NCBI GenBank assembly: GCA_947501935.1
Contig: CANMXU010000023.1
Location: 1-64,000, forward strand
Direction: 5' to 3'
Source of the DNA: an uncultured Alteromonadaceae bacterium
GTDB taxonomy: Bacteria > Pseudomonadota > Gammaproteobacteria > Enterobacterales > Alteromonadaceae
Length of the DNA stretch: 64,000 bases
The notes beneath the pieces were generated by a model. The model was not told where the DNA came from. It was given only the letters and a program-made list of their open reading frames with translations, and did no database searches. This document shows positions 8,937 to 17,329 of the stretch, piece by piece; position 1 is the stretch's first letter; each line of letters opens with the position of its first letter. A program made the translations under genes and the position numbers.

Positions 8937-10282
8937 TTTACCGCCGCCATAAGTGCTTCAATTTCAGCGACTGATTTTGGCGCATTTACGGTTAAATTTT
9001 CATGACCTTGATCAGTAACCGCAATATTATCTTCAATACGCACGCCAATGCCACGCCATTTTTCATCAACGTCAGTATCGGTTAATGGAATATAAAGCCC
9101 CGGCTCTATGGTCATAACCATGCCCGGTTCAAATGCGCGTAACTGTTGGCGTTTGTCATTAGCGTGATAGTCACCAACATCATGAACATCAAGCCCTAAC
9201 CAATGGCCTAGGCCGTGAATGAAGTACTTTTTACAGGCATTTTCGGCAATTAATTCGTTTAAGTCACCGGTTAAAATACCCAGTTCAAATAAACCCGTAG
9301 TGAGTATTTCACCAACTAACTCATTCAGGTTAGCTAAGCTATTGCCTGGCTTAATTGCAGCAATAGCAGCAAGTTGTGAATCAAGCACTAATTGGTAAAT
9401 CGCTTTTTGCTCAGCGGTAAATTTACCGTTAATTGGGAAAGTACGGGTAATATCGGCAGCGTAACCGGCAAGCTCTCCACCAGCATCTATCAGTAATAAT
9501 TCATTATCGTTAAGTACTTCACTGTTGTCGGTATAGTGTAAAATATTGGCGTTATCGCCACCGGCAACAATAGAATTATAAGCGGCATGTCGCGCGCCAT
9601 GGCGGGCAAACTCGTGCAAAATTTCCGCTTCAATTTGATATTCATATTTTCCAACGGCTGATTTTTCCATCGCGCGTTGATGAGCACCACCACTAATAAC
9701 ATTCACTTTACGCATAATATTTAATTCATTTGCTGATTTAAATAGACGTAATTCAGCAAGCAGTGCTGTGGCGTTAATAATGTTCTGTGGGGCTTTTTTA
9801 CCTAGGCGATTACCCGCTTGTACTTTTTTCAGCCAAGCATTCACTTTTTTATCAAGCTGGTCATTATCACCTTGTAGATAAAGCAGGCTTTGTTTTTGGT
9901 TCAGTAATTCAGGTAGTAATTGGTCAATTTCTGCCAATTCTGCGCTATGGTCAACCCCATAATCGCTTTTGGCTTTTACTTGGCCGATGCGTCTGCCGTG
10001 CCAAACTTCTTGCAGGGCGTCTTTTTCAAGGCTAAATAAATACGTGCTGTGCTGTTTAGTGTCGCTCGGCGTGGTTTTCACCATCACTAATATTGCTTCT
10101 GGTTCGTTAAAGCCAGTAAGGTAATAAAAGTTTTTATCTTGGCAAAAAAGGTATTCAGTATCGTTACTGCGGGTTACTTCATGGCCTGCGGCAAAAATGG
10201 CCACTGAATTTTCAGGCATTAAAGCAAATAGTTTTTCACGACGGTTAATAAAGTCTTCAATAGTTAATAAGGTTTGTTTCAT
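8912..10282 (-). CDS. pepP: Xaa-Pro aminopeptidase (aminopeptidase P)
   Basis: Metallopeptidase of 456 aa that removes N-terminal residues preceding proline. The N-terminal aminopeptidase-P domain (residues about 5-140) is followed by the pita-bread catalytic domain. The metal ligands are visible in LLIDAGGELAGYAADITRTF (two Asp), HGLGHWLGLDVHDVG (His), IEPGLYI (Glu) and VRIEDNI (Glu). It sits in the conserved ygfB-pepP-ubiH-ubiI order. The last eight or so residues are encoded by repeat-derived DNA. Confidence 0.95.
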   Translation of the reverse strand: MKQTLLTIEDFINRREKLFALMPENSVAIFAAGHEVTRSNDTEYLFCQDKNFYYLTGFNEPEAILVMVKTTPSDTKQHSTYLFSLEKDALQEVWHGRRIGQVKAKSDYGVDHSAELAEIDQLLPELLNQKQSLLYLQGDNDQLDKKVNAWLKKVQAGNRLGKKAPQNIINATALLAELRLFKSANELNIMRKVNVISGGAHQRAMEKSAVGKYEYQIEAEILHEFARHGARHAAYNSIVAGGDNANILHYTDNSEVLNDNELLLIDAGGELAGYAADITRTFPINGKFTAEQKAIYQLVLDSQLAAIAAIKPGNSLANLNELVGEILTTGLFELGILTGDLNELIAENACKKYFIHGLGHWLGLDVHDVGDYHANDKRQQLRAFEPGMVMTIEPGLYIPLTDTDVDEKWRGIGVRIEDNIAVTDQGHENLTVNAPKSVAEIEALMAAVKLKAKTEA

Positions 10283-10404
10283 ATTAGTTTATGTCTACCA
10301 AGGTCTGTTTAAGCGATTGCTGGTACTAAGCTATTTATTAAGCTTTTCAATAAGCAAGTATTTACTACTTACTTATTGTGGCTTAATTTTTATAGCGTGA
10401 AGTG

Positions 10405-10974
10405 TTAGTGCAAAGTTTCTTGATTGCTTTTTACTTCAGGTGGCACACCTAACTCGGTAAAACATAATAAAGCTGAAATACGCGCGTATTCAGCAATTTC
10501 ATAATAGGCTTGCTCGGTTGCTTCGTCTTCTTCAACTTCTTCCGACAAATTAGCAATTTCAGCAAAGTCGCTCAGTACTTCTTTAACATCGTCAGAAAGC
10601 ACAGCATTTTTTTTCTGCTGTAAACCAAAACCTAAATTAAACCCTTGTACCCAAACACCTAAAGCATTGCCGCGTTCAGCAATAGAGTCATCGTCGTCTG
10701 GTAGCATTAATTGGAAGCCGTAAGAGTCGTCAAGTAAGTTTTTCCATACGTCGCTAAACATTAATTTTACGATCATTTTAACTTTACTCGGTAAGCCCTC
10801 ACCGTTATTAAACATGTCGTTAATCATGGCAAGGTAGTCGTTACCTTCAAAGGTGTAACCACCACAAACAAGCCCTGTTAATACACCATGCAATTCACTA
10901 GCATGAAATTTAGTGTCTTCAGTGGTAATTATTGCTTGTACTGATGCAAAGTCTAAGGTGGTTTCTTCGTTCAT
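10405..10974 (-). CDS. ygfB: UPF0149 family protein YgfB
   Basis: Acidic protein of 189 aa. The family pattern includes HASELHGVLTGLVCGG near the N terminus, WVQGFNLGFGL in the middle, and an EYARISAL-type C-terminal helix. The biochemical role is not established across the family; in Pseudomonas a homologue affects ampD expression. It is the first gene of the ygfB-pepP-ubiH-ubiI group and is divergent from zapA, as in E. coli. Confidence 0.93.
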   Translation of the reverse strand: MNEETTLDFASVQAIITTEDTKFHASELHGVLTGLVCGGYTFEGNDYLAMINDMFNNGEGLPSKVKMIVKLMFSDVWKNLLDDSYGFQLMLPDDDDSIAERGNALGVWVQGFNLGFGLQQKKNAVLSDDVKEVLSDFAEIANLSEEVEEDEATEQAYYEIAEYARISALLCFTELGVPPEVKSNQETLH

Positions 10975-11279
10975 AAATAACCGTTTAAGTTGTAAGTCAT
11001 ATTGTCGCTTATCCTACCACTGGCCTAGGATTGATGCCAGAAAGATCAAACTCATTGAAAAGAAAGTTAACGCTCGTACACTAGCAGATACAAAATAGCC
11101 CCTTCACAGCAGCAATGAACCACGATAAAGACAAAAATCAGCTTGCAACTAACGGTGTGCACCGCTATAGTTCGAAAACTATGCGAGACTTTCTCTTAAA
11201 GTAAAAGTTATATAAATGAAACTGTTAGCTAACATTCAATTTTCTCAATGCTTCACCAATGGTTTTAGCCACAACTAAT

Positions 11280-11588
11280 ATGGCTAAAAATACCCTTGAA
11301 GTGACTATCGCAGCTAGAAAGCTGAAAATAGCTTGTCCTAAGGGACAAGAGTCTGCGCTATTGTCTGCGGCAACTGAAGTGGATTCACGTGCTGAGTTAA
11401 TGAGTAAAAGCAGCGCGGTAACTTCTACCGAGCAAGCGGTGTTAATGGCAGCACTTAATCTTGCTCATGAATTAGCTACGGTAAAAGCAAAACTTGCTCA
11501 AGAAAAAGTTGAAAGCAAAAATAAAATCAAGTTACTCCAATCAAGCTTCGAACAAGCATTACAGCCAATAAACAATAAACGCGCATAA
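11280..11588 (+). CDS. zapA: Cell division protein ZapA
   Basis: Small coiled-coil protein of 102 aa that binds and bundles FtsZ at the division ring. The N-terminal strand region (VTIAARKLKIACPKGQE) and the long C-terminal helix match the family. The start is set at MAKNTLEV because it aligns with family N termini; an ATG at 11259 adds seven residues, and neither has a strong ribosome-binding site. It is divergent from ygfB and followed by 6S RNA, the classic gammaproteobacterial arrangement. Confidence 0.9.
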   Translation: MAKNTLEVTIAARKLKIACPKGQESALLSAATEVDSRAELMSKSSAVTSTEQAVLMAALNLAHELATVKAKLAQEKVESKNKIKLLQSSFEQALQPINNKRA

Positions 11589-11668
11589 TCGAGTTTTACT
11601 AGATGCTTGTTTTACTTTCATTTCACGCTTAATTATTCTACAAACAGCTCAGACAAGTTAAAAAACAC

Positions 11669-11697
11669 TTAATTGATAGAATAAGTTTAGGTATAAT
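11669..11697 (+). promoter_or_regulatory. Promoter of 6S RNA
   Basis: TTAATT, 17 bases, TATAAT (11692-11697). The predicted start, about 7 bases downstream, coincides with the 5' end of the 6S RNA fold. Confidence 0.6.
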
Positions 11698-11703
11698 GGC
11701 CGC

Positions 11704-11882
11704 GTCTTCTGGAGTGTTCGTATGCGAACTATGTCCCTGAGCCGATAAGTTTTACCTTAGGAAGTTCAACATTAGCTATTGTGCAAGCCCGGCTCGTATC
11801 GGGAAGCCTACGGTTAGTGTGCAATTTCCGCCCTGAACACACGGTGTTCAGGACTGTGTGAGCTGCGGCATTCTGGAAGCGT
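11704..11882 (+). ncRNA. ssrS: 6S RNA
   Basis: An RNA of about 180 bases whose ends pair (CTTCTGGAGTGTTCG near 11706 and GGCATTCTGGAAG near 11868). It contains the highly conserved GTCCCTGAGCCGATA (11732-11746) and the GGGAAGCCTACGG block (11798-11810). 6S RNA mimics an open promoter and sequesters sigma-70 RNA polymerase in stationary phase. It is in the expected place, immediately after zapA. The exact ends are estimated from the terminal stem. Confidence 0.92.
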
Positions 11883-11998
11883 TAATTTTCTTTTATCTTT
11901 AGATAAGCTAAATCAGCACATGCTGCTTTACTTTCAACTCAATTCCCCCTATAAACGCTATTCACTAATACTGCATTTTCGAGAATTCCCTTATTCAA

Positions 11999-12814
11999 AT
12001 GGCCAACCTTGCTCAACCAGAGAAAGTTTATGATAACCGAGCTATTGGTGTTTTTGACTCTGGCGTAGGTGGCTTGTCTATTGCTAAATGCATAGCTAAG
12101 CAATTACCCAATGAAAACCTAATTTATGTGGCTGACACCTTACACGCGCCTTATGGTGAAAAGTCGGTGGCGTTTATTCAGCAAAGAGTGAATGTTATTG
12201 CTGATGCTTTAGTGGCAAAAAATGTTAAAGCGATAGTCGTTGCCTGTAATACCGCAACCGTTAATGCCATTGAGCAATTAAGAGCACGGTTAAGCATTCC
12301 TATTATTGGCGTAGAGCCAGCAATAAAACCCGCAGCAAAACACAGTAAAAGCAAACACGTGGCTATTTTAGTAACGCAAGCCACCGCTGAAAACCCGCGC
12401 TTTCAAGCATTAGTTGCACAACATAAAAATGGCAGTAAGGTTTTTATTCAGCCCTGCCCCGGTCTGGTAGAATTAATAGAGAATGATCAATTACACAGCC
12501 AGCAATGCGAGCAATTACTCAGACAATATTTAGCGCCAATGGTTAAGCACAATATTGATACTCTCGTACTAGGCTGCACCCATTACCCTTTTCTTAGTGA
12601 TAAAATTAGCGCGGCACTTGGTGCAGACATCAAGTTAATTGATACTGCCGCCCCGGTTACTCAACAGTTGCAACGAGTTTTAACCGCCCATAGCAGCTTA
12701 CAAGGGGAAAAGGCGAAAGCTGAACACCACTTTTACAGCTCACTTGCGTCACCTGCACAACAGCGATTGTTTGAGCATTTATGGCAACAGCCGGTACAGT
12801 TAGCTGCGTTATAA
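11999..12814 (+). CDS. murI: Glutamate racemase
   Basis: Cofactor-independent racemase of 271 aa that makes D-glutamate for peptidoglycan. The two catalytic cysteines are in VVACNTAT (residue about 80) and LGCTHYPFL (residue about 192), and the N-terminal IGVFDSGVGGLS loop is present. It lies about 115 bases after 6S RNA, a place that in enterobacteria is held by ygfA (5-formyl-THF cyclo-ligase). The ribosome-binding site is weak. Confidence 0.95.
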   Translation: MANLAQPEKVYDNRAIGVFDSGVGGLSIAKCIAKQLPNENLIYVADTLHAPYGEKSVAFIQQRVNVIADALVAKNVKAIVVACNTATVNAIEQLRARLSIPIIGVEPAIKPAAKHSKSKHVAILVTQATAENPRFQALVAQHKNGSKVFIQPCPGLVELIENDQLHSQQCEQLLRQYLAPMVKHNIDTLVLGCTHYPFLSDKISAALGADIKLIDTAAPVTQQLQRVLTAHSSLQGEKAKAEHHFYSSLASPAQQRLFEHLWQQPVQLAAL

Positions 12815-12852
12815 TTATTTTACCTGCCTATGCAGCTTACTCAAGGGAAAGT

Positions 12853-12920
12853 GTAGGTCGGAATTTATTCCGACAATTGTGTCAAACTGTGCTGATTTGT
12901 CGCACTAAAGTACGACCTAC
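12853..12920. repeat. REP/BIME-like inverted repeat pair
   Basis: Two inverted units, each with GTAG at the foot of a small hairpin. The first is GTAG followed by TCGGAAT-TT-ATTCCGA. The second, on the other strand, is GTAG followed by TCGTACT-TT-AGTGCGA with mismatches. The outer ends GTAGGTCG and CGACCTAC are perfect complements. GTAG plus a hairpin is the signature of REP elements mobilised by RAYT (TnpA-REP) proteins. The element is in the murI-porin spacer; no RAYT gene is seen here. Confidence 0.7.
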
Positions 12921-13043
12921 CAACAAGTAAGCGCATTTAATTTTTATCCCTGAGTAAAGTGCATAGCTAAGTTATTTTATTGTTGCCTACCTCGGCAAAG
13001 TATTTTAGCTACCATCACCGCTTATTTTTCTGTTTTAAAGCCA

Positions 13044-13090
13044 TAAAAAAAGCAACTTCTGCTAGGTAGTGAACCTCGCACAAGCTGCCT
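13044..13090 (-). terminator. Terminator of the porin gene
   Basis: On the minus strand, GGCAGCTTGTGCGAGG pairs imperfectly (G-T wobbles and two mismatches) with CCTAGCAGAAGTTGCT, followed by seven T. It lies about 140 bases after the porin stop, beyond a heptamer array. Confidence 0.65.
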
Positions 13091-13098
13091 TTGTTTTC

Positions 13099-13161
13099 TT
13101 TTAGCTTTTAACTTTTAACTTTTAACTTCTAGCTTCTAGCTTCTAGCTTTAAGCTTGTCGC
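13099..13161 (-). repeat. Nine-unit heptamer array after the porin gene
   Basis: Nine heptamers in exact register. In gene sense: GCGACAA, GCTTAAA, three GCTAGAA, three GTTAAAA, GCTAAAA. The variants are clustered (three identical next to three identical), which suggests growth by local duplication. It lies between the porin stop and its terminator, so it is probably transcribed as 3' UTR. Confidence 0.9.
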
Positions 13162-13230
13162 TTTCTAACTTGACCTTACAAAGATAAATAATGACCATTT
13201 AGCTTTATAAGATAATGTTAAGCGTACAAA

Positions 13231-14385
13231 TTAAAAGTTGTATTTAATACCTACGCCAATAGCATTTTCAGCGGTGCTATTAGTATTTGCTGATAATTGT
13301 GAATTATCAATTTTTGCTTCTGAGTAAATGTAGAAGTCGTCATCTAGGAAGTAGTTAAAACCAACAATAGCGTATTTTAAGTGGTATTCACTTGTTGAAT
13401 CTGACTTGTCTTGTAATGAGTTATAGCCGGTAACAAGCGCCCATTCATTATCAAAACGGTAAGAAACATAAAGCTCTGAACCTTGAGACTCGGTCATTAA
13501 CTGAGATTCGTCATTCACTTCGTGGTTCTTCATATCAGAGAAAACCCATGACATGTATAAACCGCGATTATGATAGCTTCCGTAAGTAACACTGGCAGAA
13601 GTCATTTCATCTTCTACTACAGCACCTTCAGTAATATCTTGAAAGCCTTCAGTAAAAGTAACGCTCGCGTTGTTATAAGCAACACCGAACTGAAGATTAT
13701 AAGGCGCAGAATAAACTACTGACCAGCCATAAGAGTCTGAATAGTTAATAGTTGCTGCTGGTTCTATTGCAACTTCATCGTCTTCATTAGTTAGCTCTAT
13801 GTCAGTACCACTTGCTGCGGTAACCTGTAAACCAAATGAGAAGTTGTTCCAGTCAAGGTTGTATTGAATCGCTTGTTCAGCACGGCCTGTACCTGAAAAA
13901 CCACCGTCAGTACCAAAGTTATAAACACCAGCACCTTGAGAGCCAAACATTTCAAAAATATCAGTACCGCCAGTTACCTTATAACCAACACTGAACATTT
14001 TACCTATAGTGATACTACCGTATGTATCATTACCAATACCTACATAACCTTGACGTAACCATGTATGATCGCCTGAAGGGCCTGTACTAGTTAAGCCGTT
14101 ACGGTTAACAACCAGTTTGTTGTCGGTATTTGAAAGTGCAACACCTTGCTCTAACTTACCAAAGCCTGTCCAGCCATCTTTAAGTTCACGTGACATATCA
14201 AACATAAAACGTGAGAAGCCGTCGCCAACCTCGCCATTACCGTCGCTGTTCATATAAAAAACCGATAAGTCGCCGTTAAGGTTAAACTTTGTTTTACCAT
14301 CGTTATAAAGCTCTACTGCTTGAGTAGGCGCTACAAGACTGGCTGTAACTGCTGTTGCAGCTAAGGTCCATTTAAGATTTTTCAT
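13231..14385 (-). CDS. Gram-negative porin
   Basis: Outer-membrane beta-barrel of 384 aa. A signal peptide is present (KNLKWTLAATAVTASLVAP, cleavage probably after TQA). The sequence then alternates in barrel style, starting ELYNDGKTKFNLNGDLSVFY and ending in the C-terminal phenylalanine (GIGVGIKYNF) needed for BAM insertion. The loop stretch YGSITIGKMFS matches general-diffusion (OmpC/porin_4) proteins. Substrate specificity cannot be told. It is a single gene with its own terminator. Confidence 0.88.
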   Translation of the reverse strand: MKNLKWTLAATAVTASLVAPTQAVELYNDGKTKFNLNGDLSVFYMNSDGNGEVGDGFSRFMFDMSRELKDGWTGFGKLEQGVALSNTDNKLVVNRNGLTSTGPSGDHTWLRQGYVGIGNDTYGSITIGKMFSVGYKVTGGTDIFEMFGSQGAGVYNFGTDGGFSGTGRAEQAIQYNLDWNNFSFGLQVTAASGTDIELTNEDDEVAIEPAATINYSDSYGWSVVYSAPYNLQFGVAYNNASVTFTEGFQDITEGAVVEDEMTSASVTYGSYHNRGLYMSWVFSDMKNHEVNDESQLMTESQGSELYVSYRFDNEWALVTGYNSLQDKSDSTSEYHLKYAIVGFNYFLDDDFYIYSEAKIDNSQLSANTNSTAENAIGVGIKYNF

Positions 14386-14555
14386 TTATTTTTCCTAGTA
14401 TTTCAGTTCAAAGCAAGACTAGTGGATATCTAAGTTTAATTATACTGGCATATTGTTAAGTCAGGTTTTTTTTATCGAGAATATGTTACAGCTTTTTTAC
14501 AAATGAATTTAAGAAAAATGTGCGCATAAATAGACTTAGCTCAACAAATAACTAA

Positions 14556-14587
14556 AGACTTAAGGACGTTTAGACATCTAGACATAA
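14556..14587. promoter_or_regulatory. MetJ operator, four tandem met boxes
   Basis: Four adjacent 8-bp boxes in register: AGACTTAA, GGACGTTT, AGACATCT, AGACATAA. The consensus met box is AGACGTCT. A further AGACTTAG at 14532 lies in the same 8-bp register. The operator is about 130 bases upstream of metK, a classic MetJ/SAM-repressed gene. Confidence 0.8.
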
Positions 14588-14718
14588 AAAAAGCTAGAAT
14601 AAAAATTTTGATAAGAGTAGAATTAACGAAAATTTTCACCATGCCTACTATCTATATACTTCACAATTTAAGTGATAATAAGTATAAAAGTTAGGCTTAT
14701 CAATTTAATAGAGGGATT

Positions 14719-15906
14719 ATGTCTACTCACTTTTTTACTTCTGAGTCTGTTTCAGAAGGTCATCCGGATAAAATAGCTGATCAAATTTCTGATGCGGTTT
14801 TAGATGCTATTATTGCCAAAGACAAAAATGCACGTGTTGCTTGTGAAACTATGGTGAAAACTGGCGTTGCCATTATCTCTGGTGAAATTTCAACGTCAGC
14901 TTGGGTTGACCTTGAAGACCTTACCCGTAAAGTGATTAGCGATATTGGTTATACCTCTTCTGATGTAGGTTTTGATGGTGAAACCTGTGGCATTATGAAT
15001 TTAATTGGCCAACAGTCGCAAGAAATTGCCCAAGGTGTTGACCGTACTAGCCCTGAAGAACAAGGTGCTGGTGACCAAGGTTTAATGTTTGGTTATGCAA
15101 CCAACGAAACTGAAACACTAATGCCTGCGCCACTTTATTATTCTCACCGTTTAGTTGAGCGCCAAGCCGAAGCACGTAAATCAGGTATTTTACCTTGGTT
15201 ACGTCCTGATGCTAAAAGCCAAGTAACTTTCGTTTATGAAGATAACAAACCTGTAGCCATTGATACCGTTGTGCTTTCAACTCAGCATAATCCTGATATT
15301 AAGCAAGAAGACTTGCATGATGCGGTAATGGAAAACATTATTAAGCATGTATTACCTGCAGAGCTATTAACAGAAAATACTAAGTATCATATCAACCCAA
15401 CCGGTAGCTTTGTTATTGGCGGCCCTGTTGGCGATTGTGGTTTAACTGGTCGTAAAATTATTGTTGATACCTACGGCGGCATGGCTCGTCATGGTGGCGG
15501 TGCTTTCTCTGGTAAAGATCCATCAAAAGTTGACCGTAGCGCGGCATATGCTGGTCGTTATGTTGCTAAAAACATTGTTGCTGCTGGATTAGCTGATCGT
15601 TGTGAAATTCAAATTTCTTACGCCATTGGTGTTGCCGAGCCAACGTCAATTTCAATTGAAAGTTTTGGTACAGGTAAAGTTTCACAAGAGAAATTAGTAG
15701 AATTAGTACGTGAACATTTTGACCTTCGCCCATACGGCATCACCAAAATGTTAGACCTACTTCACCCTATGTACCGTCAAACTGCAGCTTATGGCCACTT
15801 TGGTCGTGAACCTTTTGAAATGACAGTCGGTGATGATACTTTTACCGCGTTTAGCTGGGAAAAAACCGATAAAGCTGACGCACTTCGTCAAGCAGCTGGT
15901 TTGTAA
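14719..15906 (+). CDS. metK: S-adenosylmethionine synthase
   Basis: Methionine adenosyltransferase of 395 aa, which makes SAM from methionine and ATP. Family signatures visible: FTSESVSEGHPDKI at the N terminus, GAGDQGLMFGYA (residue about 117), and GGGAFSGKDPSKVDRSAAY (residue about 257). An AGAGGG ribosome-binding site lies 5 bases before the ATG. A MetJ operator upstream indicates repression when SAM is plentiful. It ends with a strong terminator and stands as a single transcription unit. Confidence 0.97.
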   Translation: MSTHFFTSESVSEGHPDKIADQISDAVLDAIIAKDKNARVACETMVKTGVAIISGEISTSAWVDLEDLTRKVISDIGYTSSDVGFDGETCGIMNLIGQQSQEIAQGVDRTSPEEQGAGDQGLMFGYATNETETLMPAPLYYSHRLVERQAEARKSGILPWLRPDAKSQVTFVYEDNKPVAIDTVVLSTQHNPDIKQEDLHDAVMENIIKHVLPAELLTENTKYHINPTGSFVIGGPVGDCGLTGRKIIVDTYGGMARHGGGAFSGKDPSKVDRSAAYAGRYVAKNIVAAGLADRCEIQISYAIGVAEPTSISIESFGTGKVSQEKLVELVREHFDLRPYGITKMLDLLHPMYRQTAAYGHFGREPFEMTVGDDTFTAFSWEKTDKADALRQAAGL

Positions 15907-15947
15907 AGTAAAACTATTAGCTAATATTGACCAAAATATTATCAAAG

Positions 15948-15976
15948 AAAAGCCGACATTATGTCGGCTTTTTATT
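15948..15976 (+). terminator. Rho-independent terminator of metK
   Basis: AAGCCGACAT / ATGTCGGCTT stem with almost no loop, followed by TTTTTAT. The left side is A-rich, so it may also serve the convergent DUF1501 operon. Confidence 0.85.
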
Positions 15977-16021
15977 TGGGTGAATAACCCGCTATCTTAA
16001 TTATTTAAAAATCAGTGATGA

Positions 16022-17326
16022 TTAAATAAAGTCGATAGTGTTTTCTTGAAAGTTCGACAATGAGCTAAATAGGTTTTCGAGATTTTCATTGTAACCAAAC
16101 CATTTCGCCAACGAGGCATTAACTTGGTCGGTCGCCAATTCAGGTTTAATACGACCGTTGTTATAGTCGAAATCTCCCCCTATCGATAAATCAGGCCAGT
16201 TACCATAAGCCTTACCCCCTTTAACTGCACCACCCATAACAATTTGATGACCTGCCCAACCATGATCCGTTCCTGTGGCATTAGGACTGATCCTGCGCCC
16301 AAAGTCAGACATGGTAAAGGTAGTTACTTGCTCAGATAAACCTTGGCGCTTTATTTCCTGATAAAAAGCCGCCATAGCGTCAGATACTTGTTCAAGTAAG
16401 CTGGCATGTTTAGGCAGTTGATCTTCGTGAGTATCAAAGCCACCAATATTGACAAAAAACACCTGACGTTTATGTCCCATCAAACTATGGTTTCGAGCAT
16501 CAATTAATTGTGCGACCGTATGTAAACTGCTGCCTAATTTTGTATCAGGAAAGCCATCAAAGCTTGGCGCAGTTGATAATACCGTTTTCAGCTCTTCGTT
16601 TTTATGAAAAGTGGCTTTCATTACCTTGGCATAATTATCGGTAAAAATATTATCGTATGCAGCGTCCATATGGTGCACTAAGCCATTAAGCTTATCGGAA
16701 GTAAGATTGAAAAATTTTCCGGCCCCGTTACTGGTTAAAACAAACTGTTTAATACTGCTTGGATTTCTCAGCCATTTACGCTCTTTATCTAGTGACATTA
16801 ATGGCGGAATGGCGACAAAGTCATTGTTGTTTTCGAGCATACGCCCTGCCCAACCAAACTCAGAGCTTAAATCATCTGAGCCAGTTTGCGCCATAATGGT
16901 TTGTGAATTATGCGACATTAGTTTATCGGGTACGGTAAAAGCACTTTTGCCGACCACAGGTTCAACTAATTGCCCAGTATTCACCAACACAGTGGCATCA
17001 CCTTCATCTCGAATAATATTGGCAATGCTACTCATCGCTGGATGCAACGCCAAATCAACCGCATTATCGGTTTTAATGCCCAAAGGAATTAGCTCATTAT
17101 GCGCAATTGCCATATGAGTTCTTATGCCCTGATATTGAGCGTACTGCTGTTCACTATGAGGAACAACCATGTTGTAAGCGTCATTTCCTCCGGCCATATA
17201 TAAACAAACCATGGCTTTATAGTCTTGACTAGCAGCATGAGCTAACTTAATTGAGGATAAACCCGCTAGTGATGTAGCACTAACCGCAGCACTTGTTTTA
17301 ATAAAATTACGACGTGAAATTTTCAT
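16022..17326 (-). CDS. DUF1501 family protein with Tat signal
   Basis: Protein of 434 aa. It begins with a twin-arginine signal (SRRNFIK followed by a hydrophobic stretch ending near AHA), so it is predicted to be folded before export to the periplasm. The body carries DUF1501 hallmarks: YMAGGNDAYNMVVP near the start and, later, FTMSDFGRR and GTDHGWAGH, an alkaline-phosphatase-like metal-site pattern. It is downstream of and 3 bases from a DUF1800 gene. Such pairs are frequent in marine proteobacteria; the function is unknown. Confidence 0.88.
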   Translation of the reverse strand: MKISRRNFIKTSAAVSATSLAGLSSIKLAHAASQDYKAMVCLYMAGGNDAYNMVVPHSEQQYAQYQGIRTHMAIAHNELIPLGIKTDNAVDLALHPAMSSIANIIRDEGDATVLVNTGQLVEPVVGKSAFTVPDKLMSHNSQTIMAQTGSDDLSSEFGWAGRMLENNNDFVAIPPLMSLDKERKWLRNPSSIKQFVLTSNGAGKFFNLTSDKLNGLVHHMDAAYDNIFTDNYAKVMKATFHKNEELKTVLSTAPSFDGFPDTKLGSSLHTVAQLIDARNHSLMGHKRQVFFVNIGGFDTHEDQLPKHASLLEQVSDAMAAFYQEIKRQGLSEQVTTFTMSDFGRRISPNATGTDHGWAGHQIVMGGAVKGGKAYGNWPDLSIGGDFDYNNGRIKPELATDQVNASLAKWFGYNENLENLFSSLSNFQENTIDFI

Positions 17327-17329
17327 GCT

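Noticed and set aside
13099..13161. Heptamer arrays as a CRISPR
   Set aside because: Units are 7 bp and directly adjacent with no spacers, and no cas genes are in the window.
14588..14718. Possible SAM riboswitch in the metK leader
   Set aside because: No SAM-I or SAM-II type core or terminator/antiterminator pair is visible, and MetJ boxes explain the regulation.
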